A stretch of 64,000 nucleotides of DNA from Girardinichthys multiradiatus (Eukaryota > Chordata > Actinopteri > Cyprinodontiformes > Goodeidae), in contig NC_061795.1 in assembly GCF_021462225.1 (NCBI RefSeq), positions 46,262,872 through 46,326,871 on the forward strand. The letters are read 5' to 3'. Under the pieces are notes generated by a model that was given only the letters and a program-made list of their open reading frames with translations, had not been told where the DNA came from and searched no databases. Below, in pieces: positions 11,255-23,800 of this stretch. Positions within the stretch are counted from its first letter, which is position 1. Each line of letters opens with the position of its first letter. The translations under genes were made by a program, and so were the position numbers.

Positions 11255-11460
11255 AAGCACACACACACACGATCAAAATATATAAACACACACACAAACG
11301 ATCAAAATATATAAACACACACACAAACGATCAAAATATATAAACACACACACAAACGATCAAAATATATAAACACACACACAAACGATCAAAATATATA
11401 AACACACACACAAACGATCAAAATATATAAACACACACACACACACACGATCAAAATATA
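11255..11460. repeat. 29-bp minisatellite, about seven units
   Basis: Tandem units of GATCAAAATATATAAA followed by CACACACACAAAC, 29 bp each, almost identical over five to six copies. The flanking units differ only in the length of the CA run. Each unit mixes a GATC/AT-rich block with a CA block. Too short-spaced and uniform, and without spacers, so not a CRISPR array. Confidence 0.93.
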
Positions 11461-12109
11461 TAACTAGCATTCCCAGTGTGCGGGAGTGGTTTGACAGTTT
11501 GACAGTAGGTCCATACAGTATGTCAGCTATTAATCATCAGGTCCCAGGACACCTGATACAGCCAGTTTCCAGTGTTGCAGCGTGACATTTTGTCGTGTGT
11601 ACACGTAGTAAGCCAATATCCTGCCTAACAGTCTCTTCAAGACATGCCTGCAACAGAAAGGAACAAACTTGCACATTTTGTTAGCAGACTTAAAGTTGGC
11701 AAAACCTAATTTAGTGGAAGCTTGATGGTATGCTAACGTTTTTCAAAGCTAGCAAAAATGCTAATCCTCTAAGTTAGTTGGCAGCTGCATCTCATCATCA
11801 ATGTTCCTTATTTTGTGCTATATTTGGGATGTTTGCTTGTTTCTTTTCATTAATGCATATGTTTGTTTTATTTTTTATGGAAAAACTATACGATCACATT
11901 GTCAAAAGTTGGAAGCTGTGAGTGTGAGCAGCTCGCCCTTTTGCTGCCAGACGTTTTGTGAGTAGGGGCAGGAGCTACAGCCAAACCACCACCAACCACA
12001 TTTATGTTTTCTGTAACAGTTGGTGTTAACAAATGGAGTGAAGCTGAAAGAAGTCCTGTGTGAGTGATCCTTCAGTTCGCTGGTGTCGGGCCAAAAGTCG
12101 AGGGGTTAC

Positions 12110-12665
12110 ACATTGAACGTCTGAACACTTACAGAGTAGATTTCAGTACTTTTCCAAAGCTTAATGAAGGCTTTCCTAGAATATGCAGAGTACTCTTAAC
12201 AACTGGGAAGTTTTATCAGTTGACCTTTAATCTGTATTTACTCTAGGTATTTACCTAGAGCTTACCAGTTGTTTTCAAAAACCTTTTCAGAGCATACATC
12301 ACACATTTTGAGTATGTACAGAGTAAGTCCCAAGAATGTACATGTTACTTTTGTGGAAGAATCTCTCTTGAGGTGACTTGTAACTTGATACCTTAAGTGT
12401 ATTTTCCTGGAAATTGCAAGTGTTTCCTGAACCCATTGGACACTTACAACATGCTTTCTATGTACCTAAAGGCTGCTTTGCCTGGACTCAGAAGATTCCT
12501 CCTGGAATGTACAGAGTACTTTACTGGAGCTTTTAGAGTACTTAGAGGTTCTTTCAGGGAATTTACTAGATACTTTCTCTACGGTTACAGGCTACAGGAA
12601 GCCAGCAAGACTCCTTCAATGATACTTTCCTGGAACTTACAGGAACATGCTTGTTATTCCAGTAA
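12110..12665. repeat. Degenerate tandem repeat around TACAGAGTACTTT
   Basis: The motifs ACAGAGTA, GCAGAGTACT, TACAGAGTAAG, TACAGAGTACTTTA, TAGAGTACTTAG and CTGGAACTTACAGG recur every few tens of bases through the segment. The spacing is irregular and the copies are diverged. It looks like an old satellite or minisatellite. The 98-residue open frame inside is a by-product. Confidence 0.55.
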
Positions 12666-13787
12666 AATCTTAAATTTTAATGCTATATACTAAATATTCA
12701 GTAGAAAAATGTTAAATAAATACTTTATTCCTCATATGTTCTGGGTAAGTACATAACAAAATCCATTAGAAAACTACAGAATTCAGTGAAACTTCTTGCA
12801 GGACGTGACGAGGTCTACAGTGACTCAATGCTTCTGTCAGGTCTCATAATTGGCCTTCTCACTTGTAGAAGCGCCTGCAGGTGAGACCCACACACACACA
12901 GAGCCATGCAGGTTCAGGCATCCACACCAGGTGGAAACACATTCTTGTATGTGCAGAATCATCTGCGCACACTGCGAGCCACCAACAGGAGTGTGAACAC
13001 ACATTTACGTTTAGCGAGAAGATGCTCGCACTTCGTCTGACAGAAGTCGCCTGCTGGCACAGTTACATGTGTCATTAGAGGGGAGTCAAAGCTCTTTGTT
13101 ACTTCCACTTGCTGACTTCACTGGGATTTTGTGACAAACTGTGATCAGCCCAGATTATAGTTAGCTCTAATTGGGAACTAATCTGACACTTTCAAAGTAC
13201 CTCAATGACAAAAAGGAGACTTAAGAGTTTTGTCTGTACAAATTCAAAAGAAAACTGTAGAAGAAAACATTTTCAATACAGAGCAACTGAAAAATAGGAT
13301 TTATATTACATTTAATAACCTAGTTTATTTTAGTTTTTCATGCAGTTGACCAGTCTTGCCTTTTCCTGCTTTGAGAAATATTTTCTTGTACAGAAGTAGC
13401 TTCTTTGCTGCCCTTCTTGTCCAAAAGTCTTCACTTTACTGTGAATGCGCAAATGCACTCACTCCCACCTGCTGTCAGTGCTAAGCAAGTTGTGCACCGG
13501 TAGTAACATGATTCTGGAGCTTCCTCCTCAGGAAAGGATATTCCTGGATCTTGCTGGACCATCTTGGACATCCTGAAGCCTTCTTCTCTGCAGCTGAACT
13601 GCACAACTTGAAGTGTTTGGTTATTTAGAAAACGGCTCTGTGATGAAACTTGTGGCCATGGCTGAATTACTGGACAGATATGTTTTAACCTATATTAACT
13701 TCTCTGAAATGCAGACTGATGGTCCTGTAAACAGAAAATTAGCGATGAGGTTGAAGTGGGAATGTCTTTCATAGCACCGTTTAGAGC

Positions 13788-14003
13788 AGGCATGCCCAAG
13801 TCCAGTCTTTGAGAGCTACTATCTTGCAACTTTTAGATGCATCCCGTCTCCGATACACTTGAAGAACGTGGCTGAATTCCCTAGTCAGTAGTCATTAAAC
13901 TGTGCAGAGCCCTGGTAAAGAGCCACACATTTTATTCAAGTGTGCTGGTGCAGGGATTCATCTAAAGTTGCAGGATGGTAGAACTGTAGTTGGACACCCC
14001 TTC
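13788..14003. repeat. Palindromic (foldback) MITE-like repeat, copy 1
   Basis: Inverted arms GCAACTTTTAGATGCATCCC and GGGATTCATCTAAAGTTGC face each other around an AT-rich centre, with outer ends CATGCCCAAGTCC and GTTGGACACCCC. The same family occurs at 55094-55297. Confidence 0.7.
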
Positions 14004-14009
14004 TTTAGA

Positions 14010-16175
14010 GAGATCTTTTACCCTCAACTTTGTTTCTTTTGTGCTTCAGGGTTCTGAGTTTGTGAGATGGAAACCAAGTCATGTTTAGGGCTTCTGTTGC
14101 AGGTGGAAGTTGCACAACCTGGATCCTGAAGGTTACTGGTGCCTGTCACGATGGTAACGAGAGGACCTGATGGCAGACACTGGTGGTAATGGAAGCTGTG
14201 GAGGCTCTAGGGACTTCTGAAACACCTGACAGGTACTGGGTGGCATGAATGCCCTTGTCGGAGAGGACCTCTTTCTTTGAATCAAGTCATTACCACTCAT
14301 CATAAAAACACCAACTCAGCGCCATGCTTGTGTTTCTCTGTTAGTGCTACATTTGCTCCTCTTTGTAGCTGCTCTCAGCATACAAACACCAAGAGAAGCT
14401 GTCCTAATTTGTAAACACGTAATTTCTTTATTTCCTGATTCATTATCGCTAAACCTCAGACTGCAGCACTCTTACAAAAGACAAGGAGGACATTACATAG
14501 CTTGCACTTAACTTCCATGTGGACTGAGTTTGATTACCACCAAACAGCCACGCCTTGTGGACGCCATTTAAAACACAGGATATCTATCGTCTTAGATATA
14601 CAGGATGTGGGGAAATGCTGTATAGTCCCGCATAAAGCAGGTAAATCTTCTCCCTCTGATGTGAGCATCAAACAAAGGGGGCAGCAACTCACCACAGACT
14701 GTAAATGCTGATATGCAAAATTCATTTAGGTTGCAACTGTGACATAAAAAGACTATCAATTTTTTTTTCCTAGTACCTCTCCCTCTCTTATGCCACCCTG
14801 AGCAACTGGCACTCTCAGGAAGGATTGCACCTTCTGTGGTTGCAGAAGGCAAATCTCTTGTTAGAGAGAAATCAAGACAGGCTGTAGAGGACTTTTGTCG
14901 AAGTTTTAGAAAACCATCTGAAGACTCAAAGAAAAAACGTACAACATCCTAGGATGTCAAAGCAGATGGTCGATCATGCTGATCCAGGTTCTGCTAGAGT
15001 TTTTTTTTAAGTAATAAAAGAGAAGTTCTGATTTAAACGTGCAACATATTATTAAAACCTTATATTGTAAGGCTGTTCCATCCTCTCCACTCCCAAATTC
15101 TGGACTTAGTCTGTGATAAACCCGCTCTGTGGGTGCAAGGTTTCACATATCAGAGGAAAGAGTTTGGTCCCTATGAGAAGAGATATGAAATATCTCTCTG
15201 CGTTTAGATTGCCTCCAATGATGAAAAACCGTGGTTGTTTGTTTTTTACCATAAGCTATTTGGTATTGAGGGGATTTGATCAGTTTTACATGGGCCCAAC
15301 CCACAAAATACCTTTTCTTACTAATACAAGACAATTTAAATGGAAATAAACAGGTTTATTTATTTGTAAGATTTATTTGCAAGCACACATTTCCTCACTT
15401 TTTGTGCTAAATTTAGATTGTATTTACAAAACCAAACTTAAGTGGCAAAAACACAAAAAATACATTTTTTTGGCCTGGTTCTGGTGTAATATATCATTGA
15501 CAGATTATAAACAATAAAAGGTCAAACTTGGCAACATCTGATCTTCTTTGTAACTAATTAGTAAGTCACAATCTGGACATTTGTGTGCAACATGTTGCAG
15601 AGCTCTCCATCATCTCTCATTTTTCCATAGAACTCAGTGAGAGCGCCTGTGTCATTCCCACAGAACCGCCATCACTTCCACTGTTGCACCAGTGCTAACA
15701 AGCCTGCGTGCAGCACGTCTTCCTCACACGGTGGTGACATATTGGATCTCACCACGCAGATGTGCTCGGTTGATCACAGCATCACGCTGGCAGCTATTAG
15801 AGCTCCTATCAGACACACTGAGAGGCAGGCTTTGATGGCAACACAGTCTGACAAACGATGATTAGAAGGTTCAAGGTTTTTTTTAAGCTACAGAAACATT
15901 TCATTTGGCATCATAGAAATTAATCAGAATTTGAATACTGCAAAACCCACAATGATTTATTCGTTTTCTGTCGGATTTTAAACTAGTATGTATTTAAAGA
16001 GAAACTTTTGTCCTAATTTGATTGAGTAATTGACCACTAATTCAGTCTAACCAGCCTAAATGAAAGTGAGCCATCCATTTAGTATGCTGCTACAGGCTCA
16101 GGTTGTAGATTTCCTTTTATTCTTTATGTTTTATTCTTTAAGTTAACATTTTAATAACTTTGTGTTTATTTCTTC
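14010..16175. other. Intergenic, nothing recognised
   Basis: Short frames only (under 90 residues) and no known motif. No repeat identified. Confidence 0.4.
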
Positions 16176-16179
16176 CCCC

Positions 16180-16475
16180 TGGCAGGTATTTATTGCCAAC
16201 ACTAGGATCATCAGGGCTGATCTTCCCTCCATCCAGGACTTACACAGGTCTAGGGTCAGAAGAAGGGCAGCTAAAATCTCTGCAGACCCGACACATCCAG
16301 GTCCAGAACAACACCGTGCATACTTAGACTGATCTCACATTATCTTCTCTGTATATTTTTTCCATTTATATTGTGGGAAAAAAAATCTTCACCGAGAGCA
16401 AAATGTACTGGAGTCAAATTCCTTGTTTATTTGCATAAAATTGTCAATAAAGCTGATTCAGACTCCTCAGGATGA
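16180..16475 (+). mobile_element. 5'-truncated LINE, 3' end only
   Basis: A frame contains ADLPSIQDLHRSR and ISADPTHPG, typical of the C-terminal end of L2-like ORF2, then a short 3' region ending CAATAAAGCTGATTCA. Everything upstream is missing, as expected from incomplete reverse transcription. Confidence 0.65.
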
Positions 16476-16479
16476 GAGG

Positions 16480-17925
16480 TTGATGCACTCAGCTGGTTTA
16501 ATTAGGCATCTTTCACTGGCCTGAGGGAATTTCTAATCTCTTTAGAATATGGTTTTATTTGGATAAAATGATAAACTTTACAGTTAAAATCAATTTAGCC
16601 TTTTTTATGATGATTTTATGGCTGTTGTGATAAGGAGAATAATAAAAAGTTTAATTGATAAATATAAGTTTTTAGTGTAACTTACTTATTTTACCTTGTG
16701 TTTCTGACATCCAGTTAAAATGTAAAAATAATTCCCACCAAGCTTTAATTTCTTCTTTTTAATTTATAAGTCAAGTCTGTTCCTAAAATTCAAACAATAA
16801 AATTGTTTTTTTCTGCTGTAAGTCTTAAAAAATATTGCAATTTATCCTGAAAATTAGAAACAATATTTCTTTACCAAAAAATGAACCCAGTTTACAACTA
16901 AAGCAGTAAGGATAATTTAAAAAAATTAAAGCCAAAGTTCAGCCTCAACCGGACAGCCAGCACCTATTAAACAGCAGACAGTAGAGGGTGCTGTTGGCTC
17001 AGCTTTAGTATTTAACTTCAGCACTTCAGGTTTTGTATTTGCAGAAAAACACATTAAAAATTGCACATTACTATTAGAATAAGCCATTTTGTGCTATTAT
17101 TTTATAGAAAGTCATATATAGAAAAGATTTCCAAATCTAAAACAGGAAATATCATATGGGACACACATGACACATCCAGGATTACATTTAATTTTTAAAA
17201 TGTTCACCTGCAGGTTGAAACTACAGAGAAAATGTTTTGTTTAATCACCAAACAAATATTGTTGCACAGATAAGAGCAGTGAAGCAACATTTGGAGTTAC
17301 TAAATCTTTATTTAAATCAAAGAGCAGATAAAAAAACATTAAGGCAATCCAGCAGCGAGCTGCAGAACAGAACTAAACAAGGCTCGATCCGTTCATAAAA
17401 AAATATAAAATTATAAAGCCAGAAAACAACAGAACACACAGAGCGCAGCTGCATCGTTCTGTCAGTGTCCATGCATTAATTGTGATTTTATCTATCCAAG
17501 TGTAAAGAGTTAAAGATGTTCACTTAGTAAAACCATAAAGTGCTGTTGTTGTCTTTCTTTGTTGACCTGTGATTGAAGCATCTTTCAGAAATGAAGCTGA
17601 GAGCGAAGCAGCTTCACTGTGCAGCGGACGGTTACAGAAGCAAACCAAAGATTTTATCATCCAAGGGAACACCTGCTCTGAGCGGGAATTTCTGTCCCCA
17701 GAAACGTGACTTCATGCTCAGGTTCAGTCTGAAACAGGCTCCCTCTGCAGCCAATAAAACTGTGAAATCAAACACTTTCATAAAAACATCAGAGCTTAAC
17801 AACAAAGACGGGATTATGAAAGATTTTACATTTTCGGTTCCAACTACATGACCAACATGTCTGACCTGTTGGGGTTTTTTATTGTTGCAAAACCTGACGT
17901 CAAAACTGAAACACAACATTCACCT
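16480..17925. other. Intergenic, possible distal 3' end of peds1
   Basis: Unique-looking AT-rich DNA. An AATAAA on the minus strand near 17308 could mark a long peds1 3' UTR, but nothing else supports it. Confidence 0.25.
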
Positions 17926-17929
17926 TCAG

Positions 17930-18012
17930 CGCTTTGAGTGCCTTGTCGCTGAAAAGCGCTATATAAATAAATTTAAAGCACTATATAAATAAATTTGACT
18001 CGACTTGACCTG
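17930..18012 (+). repeat. LINE 3' tail remnant
   Basis: Carries AGCGCTATATAAATAAATTT, then an imperfect second copy (GCACTATATAAATAAATTT), a form known at the 3' ends of fish LINEs. No ORF remains. Confidence 0.45.
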
Positions 18013-18014
18013 GT

Positions 18015-19590
18015 AGATGGGAGATTTTAAAGTTTTATTCAGACGTCCCACCAAATGTGAATCCTCTGCAGCTTCTGTGTGAAAAACCTGTTAAGAATTT
18101 GAAGCGTACTTTTGTAGTACTAAATCCCAGAGACTTCTATTTTGAAAGGTTTCAGCTTTATTTTTAGAAGTCCAACCTAAAATCACTTCCTGTTTTTCCT
18201 CTGAAGCACCTCTCAATTCCTGATTTAATCATTTTTAATCAGGGATCACACAATAACTTCAAATTATCGCGGCCTATGACACCAAGCCTGACGGATTAAT
18301 ACAAAAACAAAGCAGCTGAGTAACCAGAGAAAATGCCAAGTCACTGGTTGCTATGGAGATTTCTGCATTTTGTGAACAGCAAACATAAATTTAAGCATCA
18401 AACAAACATTAAAATCATGAGCTGTAGAACGCTCTGGTAGATAGAGATGTAAATGTTTGTGTCTGCAGTGTTAAAGAGACCCTCAGTTCCAGCTTGGAAA
18501 GAAAAGTTCAGGGCAGAAATATAACAGGAGTAATTCAGTCTGCTGGTCTTTGCACTCTGAGCTGATCTGACAGGGAACTGTAGCTCCTACAGCAGGAGGT
18601 AGACACGCTGGGTGAAAGTAGACAAAAAAAATCCCCAATTTTTGTTGTATAAACTCTACATGTGGACTGGAAACTGCAGCCATGAAATGAGTTTAAATCA
18701 AGACGTTGATTATTGTGTGTGAGATCACAGTGTTTCATCTGTAAAGGATGGCTAAGATGAGGAGCTCCAAAAAGGGGATGGACTTCTTATTTTCAATTTA
18801 AAACTTATTTGCTTTCTTTGGAAAATATATCAAGAATCACTAACATCAGTCGCTATATCAAAGAAAAGAAAATACTGCAATTTTCATGCTTCTGCTTATG
18901 GGTTTGTTGAGTCTGAATGTAGAAACCTTTTTAAGCTCTAAAATCTCACTGATAACTGTGAAAATATGTTACCCTGTTTGACAGCAGCGCCACCTAGTGA
19001 GTTACACCTTCCATTACAAGCACCTGCAACAACGTTAACTTGGTTCGTTTCTACTTTGTCTTTAAAATTCAGGACATTTTATTTGTATTTATCTGTAAGA
19101 TCTACTACTTACACCAAAACCTGATCTCATGTAGAGGATTGGTGGAAGATCCTGACTGGACATAAAGACCCAAACAAAACCACAGAACAAACAACAGCTG
19201 TGCAGAACATGCCTCCAGGTTGAAAGTATGATAGATGTTATCTAGATAATTTACATATTAACTTGATAACTGTGACAAAAACCGCATGTTTCAAAGATGT
19301 TTCTCTATGCCAGCCACCTCTCTGTTAATTTGTTGGTAAATGTTAAGGAAAATCTCCCCTTTTGGTGACTATACACAGCTGACTTACAGCTTACATCTGA
19401 CACAGTAAATAAACCCAACATCTGTGGATTATCCTTTAAAAATGACTTAAGAGATGGAAAACGTTGTGGTCTTTGCTTGATTATTGAACTAACCCAGTGC
19501 ATAATTTAACTGGATGAGGAACGCCTCAGAGTCTCTCCTGATGAGCTGGAAGAAGTGAGCCGTGAGTAGAAGATCAGGGGATCTCTGCTT
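18015..19590. other. Intergenic, nothing recognised
   Basis: No ORF with family resemblance and no obvious repeat. Could be peds1 3' UTR if the near AATAAA is not used. Confidence 0.3.
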
Positions 19591-19596
19591 AGGCTT

Positions 19597-19680
19597 CGAC
19601 AATCAATAATAATAATAATAATTTAGACTTTATTCATCTCACAATGAAGAAATTATCCTTTGCATTTAACCACTAGGCCA
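19597..19680. repeat. (AAT)n microsatellite and short dispersed-repeat end
   Basis: A short AAT run is followed by TTTAGACTTTATTCATCTCA and a CATTTAACC block, a sequence that recurs in fish genomes at the ends of dispersed repeats. Identity of the family is not determined. Confidence 0.4.
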
Positions 19681-20671
19681 CCACTCCCCCACAATAGTGG
19701 GACTTTGACTAGACTGGATTAGTTGGGTGGGTTGGGTGGTCTATTTAGTTAGGGTTGGTTGGCTCATCTGGGTTGGTTGATTGGAAGATTTGTGGGGGTT
19801 TGTTGATGGATGGACAGACAGATGGATCCTATGTTTTTAACTTATGCTCATCAGTAATCTTATTTTTCTTTTGATTTTGGACTGATATTCACAGTTGAGT
19901 GCAGTTCAGGATCCTGACATGGTTTGTTTCTAGCAAAGCATGAATTCATCTCTAATGTTATAGTGAAGATAAGAAAGTAAAAACGAGCCATAATCTAACC
20001 AACATCTGCTCCATGAAGAATCATAACACCCAACAGTAGTCATTAGGATGAATTTAGGTGGTGTCCATGGAGATGCGTTAAAACAGATAACAGAAGATCA
20101 CGTATTGAATTCATCAGATACATGTTAAATCTTTAGAGTTAATTTAGTTCCCAAAGAATCAGATTGATCAGTCAGAAAATGATCAGATTCTGACCCTCCT
20201 GTGGCAACTCAGCCATATTTAAATCATAATTTTACCTGCTTGGTGGTTTCTGACAGGGCTGTCGAAAATGATCCCAGTAAACCAAGAACAAAAGAGAAGA
20301 GAGATACGCCAAATGGGTGTTTCCCTTCCTTAAGTGTTGGTGTAAGAAGCTGTTGGTCATAAACAGCGCATGGTCTCTTCTGGAGAGGCTAACCTCCAGA
20401 AACCTGAACCACCACTAAACACACACCTCAGGGGTCAAATAGGTCAACAGACCGATGGATGCAGAACATCCAGAAAGCTTTTCCACCAACATCAAGTTTT
20501 TCTTTCGTTGCACACATCGTTTATTAGAACGTTGCTCTGAAGCAGAAAAACAGCAAGAAGCGCAGAGATATCAGAAAATGTTTGTGTCCATTCTGAACCA
20601 TCCTGCCATCATTCCACAGCTGCGTATTGCAATTACACATCCAACTCCCCGTTGTAACTGGTTTTACTGGG

Positions 20672-20677
20672 TTTATT
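20672..20677 (-). promoter_or_regulatory. AATAAA hexamer just after the peds1 stop codon
   Basis: On the minus strand AATAAA begins two bases after the TGA of peds1. If used, the 3' UTR would be only a few tens of bases. It may equally be a chance hexamer with the true 3' end further downstream; another AAATAAA on this strand lies near 17308. Confidence 0.35.
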
Positions 20678-20679
20678 TG

Positions 20680-20801
20680 TCAGTCGGTTTTCTTGGCCCA
20701 TGCCATGTCGTCTGATCGTGGTCTCTGGCCCGTCAGGTGTTCGATCAGCCGCTCCATCCGTCTCCAGAAACCCAGCTGGTCCAGCGGATAGTTGCACCAA
20801 C
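20680..20801 (-). CDS. peds1: peds1 last coding exon with stop codon
   Basis: Completes Gly244 and codes residues 245-283, then TGA at 20682-20680. It reads [20 protein letters not shown] and ends with a [10 protein letters not shown] tail, matching the family C-terminus. The last four residues are KKTD, a KKXX-type ER retrieval signal. The acceptor is AATCCAG|GTTGG, and its phase fits exon 5 exactly. A Harbinger relic lies close upstream in intron 5. Confidence 0.94.
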
Positions 20802-23800
20802 CTGGATTAGAAAACAGACAAGGTTTGAGGCAACAACACAATTATTGCTGTAAACGTTTGAACACCGTGGTGACGCTCCTACGTAATGCTGCTCAATGTA
20901 TGCACTGGCGCTGCTGGATGACCTTGCAGAGAATTAGGGGGGAACGGGTTTTCAGGGATCACCAAGATTTTCTGGCCCATGATGATGACTGGCTAATATG
21001 CCGATTTAGACTCCCTAGAGCATTGCTCTCGGATCTGTCTGCTGAACTTGGTCCAGTATTGGCGAGACAAACCCGCCAGAACCACACCATCCCTGTTCAG
21101 TTACAGGTGTTAACCACACTGGGGTTCCTGGCAACTGGCTCTTACCGGCGCAAATTAGCCGACAGGTCTGTGTTTAACATCTTCAACCATTAATTAACTC
21201 TACCTGAAGCCACTTTTAGGAACATGATTCTGTGAAATTATCCATAGGTCAGGGATGTCACAGCCAGCGCTGAGCGCAGTAAATCTGCCCTCCTGGATGG
21301 CATTCTTATTACGAACTGTCATCAGATTCCCTACACGGTGGCAACCAGACATGATCTGTTCTCCACTGTCCACCTCACTCACCAACACATCGACTGATTC
21401 GGTGAAATTGCATTTCTTCGCCATTTCCTCCGTGATTGCTATTGATACCGATTTACTAACATTGATCAGCTGGCTCATTTAAATACACATTGACATTCAT
21501 GAGGCGCATCGACCATTGATGGTTGAATGTGAGCGTGTAGAGGGCAGAACATGAGGAGGAACCTTGATTTAGAAAGAGGAAACAGCTTCCTGGTGTGCAT
21601 GTCCATGGTTTTATACATTGGGATTTTCTTTGGCGCGCGCCATTTTTAGCTTTTGGGCGTACGTATACTTTTAGTATTTTATAAATGAGACCCTGGTCTT
21701 AATAAAGCACCAAAGTTTCAGCAGTTCAACTGAAATAAAATCTAAACTTTCATTTGATGACATACCGAAAGACAAAAACTGATGAAAAACTAGTCTGCGG
21801 TTATTACTCTGTCCACAGATACATCAACACAGTTCAACTTTCTACGTGTGGATTAATCAATAGAATAAAACAGAAATGATGCTCACACCCCAGCACAGAG
21901 GAAGCATTTGTTTCAGCTGCATGTGTTTGCTGTCTGTGTCCTTGCAGAATTCCTGTCTTGGGTTAAAGATGGTAAAGCATCCAGACGTTTGGTTATATTT
22001 CCATCATTTTCCTGCATTTTTCCATGTTCTCCTTTTTTTATCCCTCAACAATCCCTGCTTCCTCCCCTGTCCTCCACCCTCCCCTCCGCTGCCTGTGAAG
22101 TCCTATTTGTTAGAACAGACAGCAGGTTAGCATTAAATATACATGGGGATTGTCAGCCGGTGGCGAACACAAAGGCAGCGAGGCGGGCCCCCAGAGGACC
22201 CTGAGCCAGGCCCAGGCAGCGCGAGCAGGGAACCGCCGTCGTTCCCCTGTGGACACCACCTCCTTCCTCCACACACACAGGTTAGGAACCGAAGGGGAGG
22301 TCACAGCGACCAGCACACACTAACAGATGCGAGACTTTGCAGATGTAGTGGAGTGTGTTCGCCGTGCCACCCCCGACAGCTCAGGCTCACATCTGTCGTC
22401 CGCTGGGGCGCAGGGTGACGTACGAGCCGAGTCACCCCCTGAGTATCCCCCCCGCTTTCACCCAGATGCAGGCAGAATACAGAGTGTGGATGTGTGACAG
22501 AGGCCTCCGGTCTCCAAAGACCCACACACACGCAAACACAACATTTGCTTTTAGTTATTTATAAGCCTACACACAGATACACACAGTCGCCATTTTATGT
22601 GAATCTACAGAGAAATGCAAGTTAAATTATTCTGGAATCATCATCTTCTGCAAAACCATCCAAAATGGACGATTTCATGTGTCCTTAATAAAGTTTAACC
22701 TCTCATATGTTTATTTTGTTTTATGTCTTTGTCTCTTGAAAATAAAAATGTCCTAAAATCAGGTAAAACTAGATAAACAACAATAACTAAACCAAGACAC
22801 ACAAACGGTGTGAAAAACGAGGTCCATCCTGGATATTTAATTCAGATCTATGGTGGAAAGTAGCATCCAGCAGCTGGGGATCAAACACATTGATTAACTG
22901 ATCATCAGTGTAAGCCCTCTATAAAGCAGGAGTTCAGGCAGTTTGTTGGTGCGTGTTAAAACAGGCCAGGGTGGAAAGACATCAGCAATAACCTTAGAGA
23001 AGCCACTGTTGCTGCCATCAATCTGTGAAGGGTTATGAGGCCATTTCCAAAGTATCTGACGTCCATCATTTTACAAAGAGAACGCTTCTTCCCATCAGGA
23101 AAACATTGAAGATGGCTTCCAAGATATGTCAACCTCATTTAGCAGGCTAAAGGTTAAAGTTCATGACAGGATAATTAGAAAAAGCCTGAAACATTATGTC
23201 TTGTTTGGAAGGACGGAGGGAGAAAGCTTCTTTTCACTATAAGGTATATGGCAGCAGGACAAAGGTTTGCAACGTGAATAAAGCATAAAACCTTTGGAAC
23301 AAAGTTCTTTGGACAGATGAGACCAAAGTAGAGAGGTTTGGAGAAAACCAAACACAGCGTATCAGCACAAACACCTTGGACTAACTGTAAAGCACAGTTG
23401 TTGTGGGTTGATGCCTTGGGCTTGTTCTGCAGGTACAGGACCAGGGCACGCCGAGTGGATCTTCACTTTTTTATTTCAAAAGTCCATATTCCAATTATGA
23501 ATATTACATTTTTAGATTAGATTTTTTTTAGATTTTTCAACCAATTTCCTGCCATTGTTTTGTGTGTGTGTTGAAAGGTTTACAGCTACTTTACAGCAGA
23601 TATCAGCCTCTAAATCTGGAACCTTGGAAAAACCCCAGACACCTCCTTTGAACTGAACTGTCTTGAAAAACTGGCAGTTAATTGTTAGTTTTGTAAAGAT
23701 CCTTGAGATGCTCTCTGTTGCAATTTGGTTCAATAAATGTAAACTGAATAAACTGCGCTTAAGGATGACAGACGAATGGATCAATATAAAACTTTACCTT

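Larger units (their letters stand above)
20830..21700. mobile_element. PIF/Harbinger transposon relic in peds1 intron 5
   Basis: Contains remains of both genes of a Harbinger element: a HARBI1-like transposase N-terminus on the plus strand and a Myb-like accessory gene on the minus strand. The middle and the catalytic domain are deleted. The right end (TTTATAAATGAGACC...) resembles Harbinger ends. Exact ends and target duplication not resolved. Confidence 0.7.

Noticed and set aside
11255..11460. CRISPR-like regular array
   Set aside because: Units are directly adjacent with no unique spacers, and the context is a fish genome. It is a minisatellite.
1..20679. ube2v1 as the expected downstream neighbour of peds1
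   Set aside because: I looked for its exons on both strands and saw no recognisable UEV motif. It may lie outside the window or not be linked in this species.
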